A DNA stretch of 64,000 nt, from assembly GCA_963920575.1 (NCBI GenBank), contig OY986968.1:8673485-8737484 (forward strand). Reading direction: 5' to 3'. The position numbers and the translations under genes were made by a program. This document shows, piece by piece, positions 1 to 12,090 of the stretch. Below the pieces are notes generated by a model. It worked only from the letters and a program-made list of their open reading frames with translations. It ran no database searches and was not told the DNA's origin. This DNA is from Narthecium ossifragum (lineage: Eukaryota > Streptophyta > Magnoliopsida > Dioscoreales > Nartheciaceae). The stretch's first letter is position 1. Each line of letters starts with the position of its first letter.

Positions 1-1000
1 AAAGATTGTTCTTGGGTTCTCATAAAAGAAAGGAGTAAAGACTCCAATCCTAATTTTCTCCAATAAGCTTCATTCACCAATTAAGTTTATATAATTCAGC
101 AATCAAAATAAAGTGGATTGAAGGAACTTTTTGTTCCCTCATTAGATCATATAAGATTCTTGCAATGAAAATTTGATTGATCGAAGAATGACTTTGATTA
201 AGAAGGGAACCACTCAACTACCAATCACAAGGTTCATGCACCCTTCCATTCTCCTTGCCACCAACTCCAAACGTTCTGTTCACTATTAGTTTCTGGTTAG
301 TAAATTTTCTTACAAGCTAATTAAGGCAATATGGAAATGATGAACCAAAGTTTTCAATAATATTGTCCTTCAAGCTTACTAAAACCAAATCTTAGAATTG
401 AATTTCAATTATTTACCAAGTTTTTAATTTTGTGGCTGTATATGGACATTAATTATTGGCTTTGTTTCCTACAAAATGGCAAGTGCAAATGTGCTATACA
501 TGGAAACTATGAAACCAATACTAAAATACCAATTTCTGTGCAACTATTATTCTTTGCAGCTCATCGATGATCTCCATCAAGTTTAAGACTATTGGCATTG
601 TATTTTGGAAATCTCAGAGCAAGCCCATAGATTACTGTACCACTCATCACAGCACGACAAGTGTCAGCACAAACCTACCAGTCACAAACACAAAGCAAGC
701 AAGTGGCACAGCAAACCGTGGCCCAAAAGTCAAATAACGTACATTATAGCAAACTAGCCTCAATGTGTCTAGCCTTAAACAGTTTCTTAGAAAAGAACCT
801 CTAAATCACCAAAACTTAAATATCTCTGTTCAACCCCCTTCATAGAGATTTTGAGCAATTCTACTCTCTGAATTGGGGACAATGCAGCATCCGGGCCTTT
901 TATAGTATTAGATTGTATCGAGCCCTGATGCAATAAACCAAACACTCACACTGTTACGAGTGTTTAACTCGTAAGCACGGGTACCAGGTCTTTGACCTGG
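1..1000. other. AT-rich stretch without a recognised gene
   Basis: I see no open frame of useful length, no RNA gene and no clear element boundary. Composition is AT-rich and typical of plant intergenic DNA. Confidence 0.5.
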
Positions 1001-2410
1001 TCTATGTAGATTGGGTGCTAGCTCAATTGTGAAATTAGGCTAGAGGAGAGAAATTAGGCTAGACCAAGTAAGAATCGGGCTCAGATGCACCTGGATCGGA
1101 TCTGGTTTGATAGGATTGGTTCGGATCTGACCTGGTTGATTGGCTGAAAATGGTCCTGACTTCATCTGGATTGCTGGATTGGAGCTAGCTGAGTCTAATT
1201 GTGTCTGGCTTGGCTGGGACTTGATTTAGTCAAATCTGGATTGTTGGGCTGGACCTGATTAAATCAGGTTGGCTGAGTCAACCCAGACCTGGCACAGAGT
1301 TGGCTTGGGAGGGGGTTATAGCAGAGCAGAAGGCTGCTGGAGTTGGATCGCCATCAAGGGGGCTCGTCGGACGTCGGCACGCATGTAGGAGAGGTCATGG
1401 GAGGTCTGGGAAGATCGATCCAAGAGGCGGCAGAGATGGCGGATCCGGCAAGGGAGTTCCTGAGGCCTCGAGGAAGTCCTCAAGTGCTTAGATCGGCGGC
1501 CGAGGGTGACGGCGGCAGTGGTTTGGGTGGACGCCAGAGGCGGCGCGGGTCGCTAGGGAGTAGGAGGTTGGGGTCGTGGGAGCAAGACGGGGGGTGTTGG
1601 GAGTGTTGGATGGCGATGGGGATGGCCGGAGAAGGGAGGATGAAGGCTAGGTTCAATGGAGGTAGGGTTTGGGGAGAGAGAGGAGGAAGAAGACGATGAC
1701 ATGGCAGGATGTGGTGATGTAGCAGCGAGGTGGCGATGACATGGATGAGAGAGAAAACAGCGAGGAGAGAGAAAGTGGGTTTGGCGAGAAGGCATGGGCT
1801 GCGGTAAGGTGGTGATGATACCGCAAGGTGAAGGCGGATGGGTGGAAGAGAAAGAGAGGTGAAGGTGAAGGTGGAAGGCACTCTGAACAACACCGCAGGA
1901 CCCGAAGATCCAACCCAATCTTCAACACACACTGGTGATGAAGCCCAATGATCCCTATTGTTATTGATTGAAGATGATGAAAAGAGTACATGACTAGAAC
2001 TCTTTTTATAGATTCTAGGGACTAGGACTTCAAATAAGACTCTGCTAGCAGTTCAACTAGTAAAAGAAACCTAGACTCAACTCAATAAAAGGAAAAATAC
2101 ATGTAGGAAAGCAACTTAAACTAGGACTCATCAACTTCCTAACTTAAACCAGTGAAAGTAAAATAAACAGGAAAGTAGTAAATCCTAATAAACAAAAATA
2201 GGAAAGAGACCAAGTGGTCCAAGGGGGCAGCTATGATTGGCTGGCCGGTCCCTTGTGGCCTTGTGGGCTCACTTGGTTGGTTCCAACCCAACCTAGCCTG
2301 GGTCAGGTGGGTCTGAGTCAGACCGAGCTGTAACACACCTAACCCACCTAGCCCGATGATGCATTGCCCGATGCAGCCAACCATACAGCCACTTAGATAT
2401 TCAAAAATAC
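1001..2410. other. Low-complexity stretch with possible minus-strand LTR promoter remnant
   Basis: From about 1085 to 1300 the sequence is a degenerate run of short TGGATTG/TCTGGAT-type motifs. From 1300 to 1900 it is G/A-rich with open frames on both strands that match no family I know and look like composition effects. On the minus strand, TATAAAAAGA (2010 to 2001) is followed downstream by an A/T-rich stretch and a CAATAACAATAG segment near 1965, an arrangement common in plant copia-type LTRs. I could not define TG...CA ends or a target duplication, so the LTR reading is only a suggestion. Confidence 0.3.
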
Positions 2411-2413
2411 TAA

Positions 2414-2706
2414 GGGGCTGTTTGGTTGCTTGTATTAGCTCATGCATGCATGAGCTAATGCAGCATTTTGGTCTATATCAGTGTTTGGTTGAGCACTGCA
2501 TTAACTGATGCATGCATTAGCTAATACAAAAGGGTGTTTAGTTGGTCACTGCATTAAGCAAAAAGGGCCTCAAATGCTGCATTAGCAAAAACAGTCATTT
2601 TGGCTGTTTTTGCTAATGCAACATTGCATTAGCAGATGCAATGCAATACATTGCTTTAGCAAATGCAATGCATTGCATTAGCTTATGCAAGCAACCAAAC
2701 GCCCCC
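2414..2706. mobile_element. Tourist-like (PIF/Harbinger) MITE
   Basis: This is a 293-bp element without coding capacity. The left end reads GGGGCTGTTTGGTTGCTTG and the reverse complement of the right end reads GGGGGCGTTTGGTTGCTTG, so the terminal inverted repeats match at all but two positions and extend imperfectly further in. The trinucleotide TAA flanks both sides (2411-2413 and 2707-2709), which is the target duplication expected for PIF/Harbinger elements. The interior is full of palindromic GCATTAGC/GCTAATGC and TGCATGCA words, so the element can fold extensively. It must have been mobilised by a transposase encoded elsewhere. Confidence 0.85.
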
Positions 2707-2709
2707 TAA

Positions 2710-3051
2710 AAGGTTTGTAATATGTGAAATAGTGTGAGAAAACATCATCTTAAGTCTTTCCACCTAAGCAGTAAGAAAAAAGTTTATCTAACATTTCAAA
2801 TCCTCTATCATTGTCATGAAAGTTACTGGGGTGAAAGTTTGCAATAATTTTTGAGTTACTGTTGCTTGTTTGCATGTCTTTCTGCCCCCACATACTTCAT
2901 GTTTAAGAATTAGTAATTTATTGTAGAACCAAATCATCATGCACTTACTTTAACCCAAAAGATTGACATTAAAACAGTCACCAGAGCATATTTATTAGTT
3001 CACTCAATTAGGAAGATCTATTTTCTTAGAACGAAGTGATGCTATTTGTAC
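2710..3051. other. Intergenic, nothing recognised
   Basis: AT-rich spacer between the MITE and the large inverted repeat; no gene or element end was found in it. Confidence 0.4.
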
Positions 3052-6000
3052 GATTTGGATCATGGTTGGACCCAGATTGGGGTGCCTACTAGTGGTTCGA
3101 CCAACTCTCAGATACATGAGTACTATGAGTGATGAAGATCGTGTCCTTGTGTCGTGGGTCTCAGATAACAGTATCCACCGTGAGTATTTGAGGAGACGAG
3201 GATAAGCGTTTTACAAAGCATCCTACGATCGAATCTAGGAAGGAATCAAAGGTACACTAGCCTAAAGTCTTCTGCTACGTACTTAATATGTTGTACTTAT
3301 TTCCTACATTGGTATCAAGAGCTTCTTACAATGCTTCCCTGTTTTCATCGATTGAAGTTCATTGTTGTTTTTGGATCGTTTTTCCCCTTACCGTTGTGGA
3401 GGCTGCTTTGTTAATATGACTACCAGCGACATCAAAACATCTAGTACGACGGCTGCACTTGAGCAAAGGCCGGCCACGGCAGCTGCACAAAAGCACCTTC
3501 TAGCATTCACGCCGATGGCAGCAGCGAGTGTGAGAGGCGTTGGTAGCGGCATTGACCGGCAGCGACGGCGAAGAAGTTCCCTCTTCTCACGCCTATATTG
3601 GCAAAGACTCGTGTCAGTGAGCTCATCAGAATGCCGGTGCACAGTGGACGTCGGTGTCGTAGTGAAATGAATGGCAGCTTTCACACCTAGGACAGCAGTG
3701 GTAGCCACGTTCCTTGTATCACGCCTAAGACGGAGTCGAGGCTAGGCTACGATGGCTGCAATTCGCGATGGCCTTTGACGCAGCGACCACGGTGATGAGC
3801 AATCCATGTCGGAAGCGACTCGCGATGCCTTAAGCAGTGCGCCTATTATAACCACGACGACGCGTAAACCAAGTCAGCGTCGGCGAGCTTTGATGACACA
3901 CGATCTGTCACCGCAACAGCGAGCACCAGCGATGGCGGCACTCGCTAGGCCCCTTCACAGCGGCATGCGCCGAAGGAGCCACGGGTGCTCTGATAGCCTT
4001 GAGGCAGTGACATCTTGGGTTTAGTACACTAGATCAAGTTGGGGAGGAAGACAATTATTAGGTTCCAGGTTTAGGTTCAAGTTGGATCCCAACCAACCCA
4101 TTAAACTTAAATGCCATACCCGTTTTATGTTTAGCAATCCGTTAATACGATATAGCGTTCACATGATATAGAATTCATGTCTAGTTCATTAGTGCTTTCT
4201 GAACTTATCAGTATTTACAGTTATGTCACAAACTATGTTACACATGAATATTTGCACTATGCACCCTGTTTTTGTGCATGTTTGCAGAAATTGCATACTT
4301 CATAGCATAAGTTGCGCATATTGCTTTATCATGCCCTTTTTGTATTTTGCCCCTATATTTTTGTGTAGTTACGAATCAGTTGCTTACTGATTGTATGACA
4401 ATTAAAAATTTTATTTCTTTTATTTAACATCATGAATTTTTGTTAGCTCATGCATGCATATAGTTAGTAAAGATTTTATATGCATGTTTCAAATCTATTT
4501 CGTCGACATGCATTGGTAAATTATAGTTGCATTGCATGATAAGAAAATTAGATTAGATCTGAGCTAACCTCCATATTTAATTATGGAAAAATATGTGATC
4601 AACAAATCTAGAGGTGTTTGATCAAGAGGGAGGTATTATAGGTAGAAGGGGAATAATAAGATTCCTCCTTCCGAGATAACCGAAAATTTTTACCCATTTA
4701 TTAAATTGAACTTTTGACAGTAATAGCTTGTCAGAGATTAACCTCGCACTTGTAGAAGTCGTCATCGTTTGAATTTAGATTTTTGCTGCTAAATTAATCA
4801 TTGAGTTGTGTTGTGTTGATATACCTTTGTGCATTTTTGTTGTTGTTTTGTCACTGTATGTTAAAGAATGACAAATAAGAGCATTGTGGGTGACTTGGCA
4901 AAAGGAGATAAGTAGTTTGATGGTGACAATTTTGATAATCAGCGCTAGAAGAACCTTGATTTCAACGAGAATAAATTCGATCTTCCGGCGCCGATTATCA
5001 AAAGTTTCTTCATCTAACTAATCTCCTATTGCCAAGTCACTCACATTGCTCTTCCTTGTCATTTTTAACATAAAGAGAAGAAACAACAAAAAATTACACA
5101 AAGGTTTATTAGCATAACAAAACTTAAAAATATATTTTATAGCAAAAATCAAATTCAAATAATGATAAATTCTACAAGAGTGAAGTCGAAAGTTCGCTAA
5201 GCTCCCAATCATCGCTCACAACAAGCAATTGTCGTCAAAAGTTTAATTAACAAATGCAAAAAAAAATTATTTTATCAATAGCGGGAAATTCATTATTCCC
5301 CTCCTACCAATAAAATCAGCCACTTGACCAAACATCTTTAGCGACGTTGATGAAATGATTTACCATAACCAAGTATGAAGGGTAGCTCAGATTTGGACTT
5401 TTCATGCAATATATAGCTATACAATACTAATAAACTTTCACAAAAATAAATTAGATACATACAAATAAAGGCATTTTTAACTTTACGCATGCATGAGCTA
5501 ACATGAATTCATGCTGTTAAATAAAGAAAATAAAATTTCTATCTTTCATCCCATAAGTCATGGACTAATTACCCAAAAATAAAGGGGCAAAACATACATA
5601 ACAACATGATGAAAACAATTTGTAGAACTTAGACTAGGCAAGAAACATAAAATTTCTGCAAAAACACACAAAAACATCACGCAAGTGCAAAACATACATA
5701 TGCAGCATGATTTGTTGCATAACCGCATATTTTGGAAAACTCAGAAAGCACTAATGGCAGAGCTGTAAATATAGCAAAGTTCTATATCATACGATAGCTA
5801 TATCTTACCAATGGATTACTAAATCCAGAAAAACAAAACATTAAATTCATTAAAGCAGCAATGGAAACTTGAGTTTACTGGTCAGTTCATATCCGTCTTG
5901 GACCCGAACCCGAAACCAATTAAACTTCATCCTCCCCCTTTGGATCGTGCAAACTCTTTACCCAAGGTTTGTTTAGCCGCCTCCATTTCTTTGGACAATG

Positions 6001-7008
6001 CGCCACCGACCATGCGCCACCGCCTCCATCTTAGGGGCTTATGCCATCGCTGATCGGCCTATAGTGCTTGCCGAGGCTCACCTCTGACGACGTAACCGTA
6101 GCTCACCGTGGATGCTCGCTGAAGGCAAGCACATTGCAGCCATCGCGGATGCTCCATCGAAGGTCATCGCGAGCTGCTCAACGTAGCCTACCCTCACCGC
6201 TGTCCTAGGCGCGAACGCCGACGTCCTATTACACTACGACGCCGACCTCATCATGCACCGAGGTTCTCGCGAACTTGCCAACATGAGTCGCTACTGATTT
6301 AGACCCGAAAAGGAAACTTCTCCGTCGTTGTGTTGTCCCTCCTGGTCAAATTCGTTACCGACCAGCCTTTCCCATCCGTCACTGTCAACGGCACAAGTTT
6401 TAAAAAATACTTTGGCACAGCCATTGTCGTGGCCGATTTTTGCACAAGCGCAACCACCGTCCTAAGCGCTACGACGTAACCAACAATCACATTAACGGGA
6501 AAAAACCCCTCCGCAGTGGCAAGAAAACGATCCAAAAACAACACGCGAACATTGATCAATTAAAACAGGGAAACCATTCCAAAAAGGTTCTTAATACATA
6601 TATAGAAAATAAATACCGCATATCAAGTATGCATCGAAAGACTTTAGGTTAATGTACCTTTATTTACTCCTAAATTCGATCCTTGGATACTTGTAGAATG
6701 CTCACCCTTATCTCCTCGAACGCCCACGGTGGATACTATCACTAGAGCAGTATCTCTGATCCATCAACGAAAGAACACAATCTCCACCACTCAGCGCTCA
6801 TGTATGAGAGAGATAAGGAAGGAGAGGACAGATTAGAATACGCGTAGTATTCTCTACATTAGGAAGAAACCCTAGATCTTCCTGTATTTCTAGGGGACTG
6901 GCTCTAAGAGTCTTGATCCAATCAAGACTCTACCAGCCTATCCTAATAGGACTAGAAACTGGTCGAACACAATAGGCGCCCAATCTGGATCCAACCATAA
7001 TCCATATC
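3052..7008. repeat. About 4-kb inverted repeat of a retroelement 5' region
   Basis: The left arm is 3052-4951, the right arm 4982-7008, and the arms are separated by only about 30 bases (4952-4981). The arms match over their whole length when one is reverse-complemented, with many point differences. The right arm holds about 160 extra bases (near 6795-6960) that are absent from the left arm at about 3102. In the left arm an LTR-like end (...CTACA) is followed by TTGGTATCAAGAGC, which resembles a primer-binding site for initiator tRNA-Met, and then by a short frame starting near 3362 that shares the residues LFLDRF with the matching minus-strand frame near 6559. I infer two copies of LTR plus leader plus gag start from one retroelement family joined head-on. 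No intact gene remains. Confidence 0.75.
3309..3322 (+). other. Primer-binding-site-like sequence (tRNA-iMet type)
   Basis: TTGGTATCAAGAGC follows directly on an LTR-like ...CTACA end. Plant retroelements primed by initiator tRNA-Met carry TGGTATCAGAGC here, so this copy fits with one added A. The counterpart in the right arm (near 6590-6605, minus) is more degraded (TGTATTAAGAAC). Confidence 0.55.
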
Positions 7009-9018
7009 CTACTTCTTCGACTCACATATGATGGGCTCAATTCTGCCACTTGTTACTCTATCTTACTATCAGCTATAATACGGGCTCATACTTGGTAATG
7101 CGTAATGTGATCGCTGAGCACACCTGCACTTGGGACATTCTACATTAAACTCATTTGAACTAGTGTAGAGACATCAACCTCTTAGAGAATATTTAAAGAA
7201 TTAGGTCTCTTGTGTACCCCCATTGGTTCCCACATCTCTAATCCCTCAAAGAGCATGTTGAATACCTCAAGGCTTTCGCCAATATATTCACACTTAATTG
7301 CAGTCACTACAACAACAAAGTTGTCGACTGTGAATACAAGGCAGGATGAACCCGAGGTCTTCCCTTTGTTGCCATGTAACTAGGCTCTAAACTGACCGTT
7401 TTCCTAGACATGTTCCAAATATACTAGGTAATTCATGGTCATAGGAAATATGCTAAAGTAGCTGCATAAGCCTTTTTATTTCATGACATAGCCAAAGGTC
7501 TACGAGTACTAACTATACTGTATCATGCAAAAAATGACCTACAGGACTCCCAACAATGTGAAAGCAGGGATCCATTCCCTTCACCTCCTCCGTCGATCGT
7601 GAAGCGCATGTAGTATAAAACATGCTATGAAGGATAGCTCATCCAACAAGAGCTCATGTCAAAGAGTGATCAACTGTCAAGACAAAGGAAAAATTCACAT
7701 CCTACGAAGTCGTAGAGCCCCAACATGAGCTACATAAGATCTATTCAAGTCACATCCTACCTTCTCACCCGTAGAAATTGTATGTTTCCAACAGTCATGC
7801 CTAGCGTACCTTGATTTCGCTCCTAAGATCTATTTTACTTTAAACATAGTGATGCTATCTAAATACCTTTGTCCTAATGCTAGTTTGAGACCTGAGAGAG
7901 GAATAGGAGGTACAAGCTAGCAGAAACCACTAGGAGTATGTGGTAAGTGGGAGGACAAGGGGCCAAATACAGAATGCAACAACACAATCAAAGGACCGCA
8001 TCCTCAACCACTATAAGGAACAATTTTATTCAATGACTTCTTATGAATGTAGTTTTACCTTTCCATGGTCGTAGGATAACATTCAGTCATGGTTATGTAA
8101 AAATAAATTAGTTGATTTGCTGCTGGTAATGGGTACGATAATTTCAAGTTCGGAAAAAGGTAACTAGTGACTGATTTTATTCTTAGGATATGGTAATTTT
8201 AATCTAAAATTTGAGTTACCTTATATTTCTTATTTTCCTAGTAGAGTTATACCTTTATGTACCATGTCAAACTTGCAACAGCTATACTATCCATGTTTTT
8301 GCAGAAATAAATTGGAAAGGCAAGTTGCCCACAGTTTAAATTTCAATTTGCTTTTACTCTGACCCATATGGTTGGTAATTTCATCTAAATTACCTTTAGA
8401 TCCGAATAAAGTAGGCTCAAATTTTCTCAACTTAATCCTTATAGGGATAGGCCTGAACTATTGTCTACCAGACATATTTGATTTGCTTCATGTGACTACA
8501 ATCTCTTGGATCTGCTTCCACTATTGTTGAAATTAAATACATCCTAATTCCTAGCCCACAAAATGTGAGACCGTCACCCTGGTCCTCTCACTTTAAGCTA
8601 GTGCCTTTACCTCAGGATATCCAAAGAAGAACAAATTACACCCCATAATCCTAAGAGACCATTAAATACAACATATTTGCAATTGTAATGACTATCAGCT
8701 GCAGCTAAAGGATGACCAAAAGTAATCAGATGATCAAACACAGAGCCAAGAGGATAGCTAGAATACCGACTGAGAAATGGTAAAAAAGCATAACAAACAG
8801 TTATGTGGGAGGAATGATTCCAAAAACATTTACTGAGACAAAAAGAATAAAAGTAATATTTGATATGAAGAAAATCTAGTGACAACGCCTAAGAAAAGAA
8901 AGAATAAGAATGCTTACTATCATACGAACATAAAAAGTGACGTGCAAGCACAGTATACAGCAACCAGGATATAGCCAAGAAAACTACACAGGAGATTGTG
9001 CATGATACTTTGACTTAC
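7009..9018. other. AT-rich region downstream of the L18a-like exons
   Basis: No intact frame longer than about 90 codons and no recognised domain. It should contain the 3' end of the minus-strand L18a-like gene, but I could not identify a final exon with the family's usual C-terminus. One short hydrophobic frame follows a possible acceptor near 8700 (minus), and another frame simply reads on from exon 3 to about 8920; neither resembles the family strongly. The 7080-8100 part looks like decayed retroelement sequence, without a motif I can name. Confidence 0.35.
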
Positions 9019-11612
9019 CGCAATTGTACAGACGATAAGCCCTGGTTTCTCTCTGTTGTCTACTCTGATGCAGAGAATAATAAAAGCTCCAAAATACCAG
9101 GGAACACCAGCAAAAAAGAAGCCAATAACGAACCTTTCAAAAATAAACAAGACAATGTTTTTGTCATCCTCAATATACACAATTCAGATAGCAGATATGC
9201 TTCAGGGACCACAAGCCGTTTACAGAAATTGATGTGCAGAAATCGAGGAAGTGTAATCAGGAAGTACAAAGAGAAGATCAACTTTTCTAGGAAGCAGAAG
9301 GCTAAAAATCGAGATATACTCACAGCATCCACCCAAAGCCTATGCCACAGCAGGGAAGACGTCCCTCTGTCATGGGTCTTCCTTCAGCAACTGCAGCATT
9401 AACTTGAAGATGATGGAGAAAAAAAGGAACAAAACAAGTGGATAAAATATGTCAAAGTAGCCAAATTTTTTTTTATTGCTGGTATAATGACAGGATTCTG
9501 GACTCAATAAAAAGAATAAAATTTTTTTGAGCTCTATAATAACTCATGCCCATTCCTGTCAAAAGTGAGGGTCTATACTAATTGCTTCACAACAACTATG
9601 AACCCTTCAGTAATATAATGTATGTAAATGACATCCAGCTAGCATCACTTCTTCTCCATTATGAAATTAACAAAAACATGCAACGATTTTGACCAATATC
9701 AGTGCAGTAACTCACATTTCTCGGCCATCGCAAAAAAGTTTGCTCAACGAAGAATTCTGATCAGCTCCATACGTTGCAGGAACTTATCAACTAGGGCACA
9801 TGTATGAAAATTACTATTTCATCCAAGGATTGCCGTGCCGCTGGCACGCACCGAGCCGGTCTTGGCCGGCTCGGAACTTGCCACTGGCACAGTCTGGCAC
9901 GTCACCACCCCGTTACCTCTCTTCTCCATCTTATAACCCAGTTGGCCGACTGACACCGACCGGCACCACGCCGTTGCCGACCGGCACGGACCGGCATGGA
10001 CCGGCACCGACGGTGCCGGTTTGTGCCAGTGCCGGGGGCAAAGTCGGTGCCGCTGGCCCACCGGCACGATACTTTTAGGCGGCACGGGAATCCTTGATTT
10101 CATCTTCAATAGTTGCAGGTACATATTTACAAATCCCAAACATGTCAACATAATTTTTTCCAATCTAGACCGTATGATGTACCACTTATCTGAATAAGAA
10201 GTTGTCCTTTTGCCTTTAGATTCTACTTACCTGGCAAGGGGTGTAGAGCGTAAATACAAAAGTGGATAACCAGAATGACTAGAAATGATATGGAAGAGCT
10301 TCAAGTAAAATCTTAGTCCTAAGACATGCCAATTCATTCTATGATAATTGGCTTAATCGTTAAGAATTAGACAGCAAAGCTAGAATTTTCCCGATTTCTA
10401 GTTCCAAAAGCAATAAGCCAGTTCCAAGAAGACAACTCTACCCTGTTTCAGATTCAATTGCTTATCATACCAATAGCACAAAAAGAAGCAATGCATGAAG
10501 TCAACCAAGAAGGAATTCCAAACCTTGCTAATAGTTCTAGTTTCAAACCAGAAGACCAATAAATGTGATAGCTCATAGCAATAAGAACATACTTCATAAA
10601 TTTCAGCCTTGAATTCAACTTTTTTACCGCTCTTGGTAATAGCTTTTCCAAGGAGCAGGTTGAGCAATTCCATCAAAGTGGTGACAGAACAAGGAGAAAA
10701 CCATAAGCTTGATGCTTCTTGTCCTCTTCAACATTAAAATCAAAAGGATCCTTCAAAACACGAACACATCTAATATATCCACTAGAAACTCAGCCCTTCC
10801 AAGAGCTGCACAACTAATCTTTTGCTGACATAGCACGAAAACGTTTACGGAATTTCACTCCCTTCACCATCGAAGCCTCTTCTAACACTATAAGGTTGAT
10901 ATGGACCTCAACCTTGGATTGAGAAGGCTCCAAATAAGAAAAAAAACAAATTTATTCATTTTGTTCTCAGCCTTTCATAATCGACCAACAAAACTGTCAA
11001 ACCATAGGATGAAGGTTCTCAACTGAAGATTCTCTTTGTGTCCAACAAATTGGTATTCATACCATTGGCAACTTCGCTTTATCACAACGCAAAGGAATAC
11101 AAATCTACGGAATTAGAAAACACCAAACTTCCATAGGATCCAAGCTAGCAACAACTAACTAACATTTACCGAGTAAGCCTTCTAATGTTTCTTATACTTT
11201 CCAAGCAAACTTAATATATCAAACCAAAAGGGCACTTGGTAGCTAGTAGCCGCAATTCGAGATCCAAGAAGCACATACGAATGCAAACAAAGTCAACTCT
11301 TTAACATTCGAAGAAGCCTAAATGCAAACACCTTTTCAGCAAAGTACGCCAACCAATCTCAAACCAATACAGCCATCTGATGCGATCAAAAAAAAAAAAT
11401 CACATCAACTACTACACTAACATTCACAAACCTGGGACGGCTTGGTATCCCTGGGCGTAGTAGTCAGGCGGATGACCGGAGAGTTCGGGAGGAGGGACCG
11501 GCTGGGGAAATCCCATCGCCGGCTGAGATGGGTAGCCAGCGCCGCCCTGGAACGTCCCATACTGCTGCTGCTCTCTTGGATCCCCCCCCATCTTCCCCTG
11601 CTCCTCGCTCAT
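9019..11612 (-). CDS. 60S ribosomal protein L18a-like membrane protein (3' end unresolved)
   Basis: This is a split plant gene of the small 'L18a-like' family. Despite the name, the family is a short protein with a Pro/Gly/Tyr-rich soluble N-terminus and hydrophobic C-terminal segments, not a structural ribosomal protein; its function is not firmly known. Exon 1 (11612-11432, 60 codons plus one base) starts MSEEQGKMGGDPREQQQYGT and carries GFPQPVPPPE and YYAQGYQAVP. It ends at a GTTTGTG donor. Exon 2 (9390-9324) follows a CTGCAG acceptor and encodes AEGRPMTEGRLPCCGIGFGW, including the family's PCCGIG motif, with a GTGAGT donor. Exon 3 (9133-9019) gives FVIGFFFAGVPWYFGAFIIL then CIRVDNREKPG, with a GTAAGT donor. 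Phases agree (1, 2, 0). Intron 1 is about 2.0 kb and carries a hAT MITE. The last exon, expected to hold a second hydrophobic segment, was not found, so the gene may be truncated or may have a distant exon. Confidence 0.85.
9824..10096. mobile_element. hAT-type MITE inside intron 1
   Basis: A 273-bp GC-rich element. The ends CAAGGATTGCCGTGCCG and, reverse-complemented, CAAGGATTCCCGTGCCG differ at one position. The 8-bp target duplication ATTTCATC is perfect on both sides (9816-9823 and 10097-10104), diagnostic for the hAT superfamily. The interior is a cluster of CCGGCAC/GTGCCGG words in both orientations, able to form strong hairpins, in sharp contrast to the AT-rich host intron. It has no coding capacity. 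Confidence 0.9.
10105..11431 (-). other. Remainder of intron 1 of the L18a-like gene
   Basis: AT-rich intronic sequence with short frames only. No further element boundary was recognised. Confidence 0.5.
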
Positions 11613-12090
11613 CTCTTCTTCCTTCCAAAGGTCTATTATTATAGAAGAAGATCCTCTGATTAGGCTTTAGATTGTCAACAGCTATGGATCCTTTGCTATC
11701 CTTATTAGTAGTATTGGTGACGGTGTGAAATGGAACGTAATGAATGATTGCTGGCGCTTTCCTGTCATGTGTAACGTGTTGTCGCTGTCTGCTGATGGAT
11801 AGTTTAAAGGGTGATTTGTCAATAAGTCCCTGTAACGTACCCATTTATCGTTATATCCTATCAATGATATTAAGTCTTTTTTTTTTGAGATTTTAATAGG
11901 GAGCACCATAAGTAGATCTTATCCTACTAATAAAACAACAACTATTAGATTTAACTCCTTAACACCATCTTAGAGTTTAAAAGACTCTTATACCATTCTC
12001 TCTATTATTATCACTAGATCCCCTTTAAAACACCCCCCACCTCCAGATCCGGACGGCTCCCACCTCCAGATCCGCCACCGCTCCCACCTC
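11613..12090. other. Upstream region of the L18a-like gene
   Basis: This should hold the 5' UTR and promoter of the minus-strand gene. I see no clear TATA box at a usual distance. From about 11908 the sequence TCTTATCCTACTAATAAAAC resembles plant Helitron 5' termini (TC start, AT-rich), but no matching 3' end was found. Confidence 0.3.

Noticed and set aside
1300..1932. Frames of 112-150 codons on both strands
   Set aside because: Overlapping open frames in G/A-rich DNA with no family resemblance and no splice or promoter support.
9819..10163. Frames across the GC-rich intron insert
   Set aside because: They coincide with the hAT MITE, whose CCGGCAC repeats keep several frames open.
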